This document shows, one piece after another, positions 20,955-23,241 of a stretch of DNA of 23,241 nucleotides. The position numbers and the translations under genes were made by a program. How positions within the stretch are numbered: the first letter of the stretch is position 1; each line of letters begins with the position of its first letter. The notes beneath the pieces were generated by a model. It ran no database searches, was not told the origin of the DNA, and saw only the letters and a list, made by a program, of their open reading frames with translations. The stretch covers positions 1-23,241 of the forward strand of contig CAYZTB010000047.1 of assembly GCA_964481195.1 (NCBI GenBank), in the 5' to 3' direction. This DNA is from Palsa-948 sp964481195. Lineage in GTDB: Bacteria; Bacteroidota; Bacteroidia; Palsa-948.

Positions 20955-23039
20955 TCAGTCCGGTTTATCGTGCAGGAAAGAGTTGTCAGGGCGCAGGCTA
21001 GGTTTCTTTTCTTCTGTACCAAGGCTTAAGCGAGATATTTCTGATTCCGAAGAATGAGGAGTATCGTTTAAAGTATAGTTCTTGCGCTTGTAGGCTGGTT
21101 CGTTTTCTAACTCTGCTAAGCCACCAGGAGTTTTAACTTTAAAGCTAAGTTCACGTAGCTTCTGAATTTTTTCCTGTGCCTTTGCTCTTGCTTCGCTATC
21201 GGAGATAGGAGGCTGCGAGCTAAGTGTTACCTCAGCAATTTTTGTAACCTTTGAATCTGCTCCAACATCAGCGCTAGGTGTTTGCAGGCTGTTGGTGCTT
21301 AAAATATTTCTTTTGATATCCATGTTTACCGAAGGAGCTTCTGCTCTAATCTCATCCTTGGCTTTCACAACAATAGGCGCTTCATCGTTTTTCATTTCAG
21401 GAGTTTCTTCGTGTTTATCTGTTACTGTTGTGTTTGAAGACATATCAAAAGTAAAGCTTACTTCTTCTGCTTCTTTAACAATCATAAATGGATCTGGCTG
21501 TGTTTCTTCTTCCACCTCTGTGGTATCTGCTGGAGTAGCTTCTACAATGATAGGAGTAGTTATTTCTTCTACCATAGATACTTCTGGAGTTTCGTCAACT
21601 ACTGGAGTTTCAATTTCAGCCACAACTTCAACTTTTGTTTCAGCAATTGGCTCAGAAACAATATCAACGGTAGGTTCTGAAACAACTTCTGCAACAAGTA
21701 CTTCAACCACTTCTTCTATAACTTCTATTTTAGTTTCTGCAATAGGCTCTGGAGTTACCTCAGCAACAACAATTGGATCCAACTTCACTTGAATGTGTAC
21801 AGGCTCTGCTGGTTTTTCTACCGCTTTCTTTAATTCAATAATTGGCTCAATAGTTTCTGAAGATGGTGTATTTCTCAGCTCAACATCGTTTGTTTTTTCA
21901 AGAGTTGCTTCTTTTTTAGCTGCTAATATTTCAGACTTAAGCATGATGGGTTCAGACTCTTCTGCCTCTATCTTTTTAGCTTCAATTTTTTTCTCAGCAA
22001 TAAGAGATGCTTTCACTTCTTCCAGGTGCACCATTTTTACTTCTGGCTGTGCGGTAGTTTCAAATCCTAGCTCAGCAGCTTTGCGGTCAAATCCGCTGGC
22101 AATAACCGTAACGCTTACTTTATCGCCCAAGGTTTCATCCGTGCCGTATCCTTTAATCATCTCTGCAGTTTGTCCTGCCGCTTCCTGAATATATTCTGTA
22201 ATCTCACCTAATTCATCCATCGAAAGTTCATCCTTCCCTACTCCGCAAGTAATGCTTACTAATACATAGCGCGCACCACGGATGTCGTTATCATTTAATA
22301 AAGGAGAGTTTAATGCTTGAGTTACCGCTTTTAAAGAACGCCCTTCGCCAGATGCCATTGCAGAACCCATGATGGCAACGCCACTGGTTTCCATCACTCT
22401 GCGCACATCGTTAAAATCTACGTTGATGCGAAGCGCAACGTTAATTAGCTCAGCAATACATTTTGCTGCAGAGCTCAACACATTATCTGCATGTGCAAAT
22501 GCTTCGCTCACTTTTAAGTTATGGTAGATCTCACGTAGCTTGTCATTTAAAATAACAAGTACAGAGTCAGAATATTTTTTTAGCTCCGACAAACCATTTT
22601 CTGCTTGCTTCCTTCTTAACTTTCCTTCCCATGCAAAAGGAAGCGTACAAATTGATACGGTTAAGATGCCCATCTCTTTTGCGATCTGTGCAATTACAGG
22701 AGCTGCTCCAGTTCCTGTTCCACCACCCATACCGGCCGTGATGAATAACATTTTAGTGCCTTTTAATACATCTCTTAGCTCTTGTTCATTCTCTAACGCA
22801 GCTTTCATTCCCATTTCAGGAAGCGCACCAGCTCCAAGACCTTCAGTAAGCGTAGCGCCCAACTGAATTTTTAATGGCACCGGACTTGCATCAAGCACCT
22901 GACGATCTGTGTTACAAACAATAAAGTCTACATCTTTAATTCCTTGCTTGTACATGTGATTGACAGCATTGCTGCCACCGCCACCAACGCCTATCACTTT
23001 GATGATAGAAGATTTTTCTTTGGGTAAGTCAAACTGCAT
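20955..23039 (-). CDS. ftsZ: Cell division protein FtsZ with very long C-terminal linker
   Basis: FtsZ is the tubulin-like GTPase that polymerises into the division ring. The GTPase core (about 11-316) is intact: GVGGGGSNAVNH at 17-28, the tubulin signature GGGTGTG at 105-111 and the T7 catalytic loop NVDFND at 206-211. A linker of roughly 290 residues (about 327-615) is rich in Glu, Val, Thr and Pro and contains a near-repeat: EPIAETKIEV at 431-440 and EPIAETKVEV at 463-472. A conserved C-terminal module follows (helix from about 616, PGGLAELENEPAYKRKN at 638-654, PHSSESEISR at 661-670), ending in NSFLHDKPD, the tail typical of the phylum. At 694 residues it is far longer than the roughly 380 of Escherichia coli. 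A terminator at 23152-23184 separates it from whatever lies upstream. Confidence 0.97.
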   Translation of the reverse strand: MQFDLPKEKSSIIKVIGVGGGGSNAVNHMYKQGIKDVDFIVCNTDRQVLDASPVPLKIQLGATLTEGLGAGALPEMGMKAALENEQELRDVLKGTKMLFITAGMGGGTGTGAAPVIAQIAKEMGILTVSICTLPFAWEGKLRRKQAENGLSELKKYSDSVLVILNDKLREIYHNLKVSEAFAHADNVLSSAAKCIAELINVALRINVDFNDVRRVMETSGVAIMGSAMASGEGRSLKAVTQALNSPLLNDNDIRGARYVLVSITCGVGKDELSMDELGEITEYIQEAAGQTAEMIKGYGTDETLGDKVSVTVIASGFDRKAAELGFETTAQPEVKMVHLEEVKASLIAEKKIEAKKIEAEESEPIMLKSEILAAKKEATLEKTNDVELRNTPSSETIEPIIELKKAVEKPAEPVHIQVKLDPIVVAEVTPEPIAETKIEVIEEVVEVLVAEVVSEPTVDIVSEPIAETKVEVVAEIETPVVDETPEVSMVEEITTPIIVEATPADTTEVEEETQPDPFMIVKEAEEVSFTFDMSSNTTVTDKHEETPEMKNDEAPIVVKAKDEIRAEAPSVNMDIKRNILSTNSLQTPSADVGADSKVTKIAEVTLSSQPPISDSEARAKAQEKIQKLRELSFKVKTPGGLAELENEPAYKRKNYTLNDTPHSSESEISRLSLGTEEKKPSLRPDNSFLHDKPD

Positions 23040-23063
23040 AGTTAATTTGTTTAATGAATTAAG

Positions 23064-23071
23064 TAAAAGTA
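23064..23071 (-). promoter_or_regulatory. Possible ftsZ promoter, -7 element
   Basis: On the minus strand this reads TACTTTTA, one mismatch from TAnnTTTG, about 25 bases before the ATG at 23039. A promoter is expected in this gap because a terminator lies just upstream. No -33 TTG is found. Confidence 0.3.
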
Positions 23072-23076
23072 CGTTG

Positions 23077-23105
23077 AGTTAAGCCTTAAATGAAAAAGTT
23101 AAGCC
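23077..23105. repeat. Direct repeat pair upstream of ftsZ, possible regulator site
   Basis: AGTTAAGCC occurs at 23077-23085 and again at 23097-23105, exactly 20 bases apart, about two helical turns. The pair lies just upstream of the candidate ftsZ -7 element, where a DNA-binding regulator would act. Chance cannot be excluded for two 9-base copies in AT-rich sequence. Confidence 0.35.
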
Positions 23106-23151
23106 ATACTTATTCACTATACATTGTGAATTACTACCGATAGTTATGAGC

Positions 23152-23184
23152 AAAAAAAAAGCATGCCTGAAGTAGCATGCTTTT
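23152..23184 (-). terminator. Rho-independent terminator upstream of ftsZ
   Basis: AAAAGCATGC (23157-23166) and GCATGCTTTT (23175-23184) form a perfect 10-bp stem with an 8-base loop. On the minus strand the stem runs into nine T (plus-strand A-run 23152-23160), so it would end a transcript coming from a gene beyond the right edge of the window. On the plus strand the four T and AT-rich tail could allow weak termination too. The 202 bases from the ftsZ start to the window end hold no gene. Confidence 0.8.
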
Positions 23185-23241
23185 AATATTAGACCTCTTT
23201 CATAAGTCATAAAAGTTCAAAATTATAAATTCCACAGATAA

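Noticed and set aside
21292..22188. Two plus-strand open frames (166 and 131 codons) rich in Ser and Thr, opposite ftsZ
   Set aside because: They are antisense to the Glu/Val/Ala/Thr-rich FtsZ linker; their Ser/Thr/Ile-rich low-complexity content follows from that composition, and FtsZ is certain on the other strand.

Overview
The window is a gene-dense, AT-rich stretch of chromosome from a member of the Bacteroidota. The evidence is the gene content and order (hpt–adk–obg; ftsZ next to a GatB/YqeY gene; a DUF6702 gene beside a HupE/UreJ-type gene and an M1 peptidase), the FtsZ with a very long linker and a tail ending in NSFLHD, the near absence of Shine-Dalgarno sequences, and several exact matches to the phylum's -7 promoter element TAnnTTTG. 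The order or genus cannot be fixed from the sequence alone. I see no phage, insertion sequence, CRISPR array, rRNA or tRNA. No gene-free stretch is longer than 300 bases.

Layout: (1) 28-1932: accA (fatty-acid synthesis, minus) and ispE (isoprenoid synthesis, plus) diverge. (2) 1925-4456, minus: a compact operon of DUF6702, a PAP2 lipid phosphatase, the fluoride channel crcB and an LptF/LptG permease, with overlapping junctions. (3) 4476-7445, plus: a HupE/UreJ-like membrane protein and a secreted M1 metallopeptidase, divergent from DUF6702 across only 19 bp. (4) 7450-11700, minus: ggt, hpt, adk, a RraB-like gene and obg, tightly packed. (5) 11937-12731 plus: an alpha/beta hydrolase, convergent with an MsbA-like ABC exporter (12737-14578, minus). 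(6) 14698-17165, plus: rbfA, a SAM methyltransferase and a LolC/E-type permease. (7) 17389-19486: dusB (minus) divergent from a CPBP membrane protease (plus). (8) 19721-23039: a YqeY-domain gene and ftsZ (both minus) with an unrecognised small secreted-protein gene (plus) between them.

Most genes are core functions: lipid, LPS and envelope assembly (accA, PAP2, LptF/G, MsbA-like, LolC/E-like), nucleotide metabolism (hpt, adk), ribosome and tRNA work (obg, rbfA, dusB) and cell division (ftsZ). The less ordinary content is the DUF6702/HupE/M1 group, whose joint role is not known to me; a repeated arrangement in which the -7 promoter box lies exactly four bases before the start codon, implying leaderless mRNAs; the repeat-filled gaps at 17166-17388, 19487-19720 and 20168-20436; and the unrecognised gene at 20437-20784. 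I found no clear evidence of a wholly new multi-gene system; the DUF6702/HupE/M1 group is the best candidate for unexplained biology.
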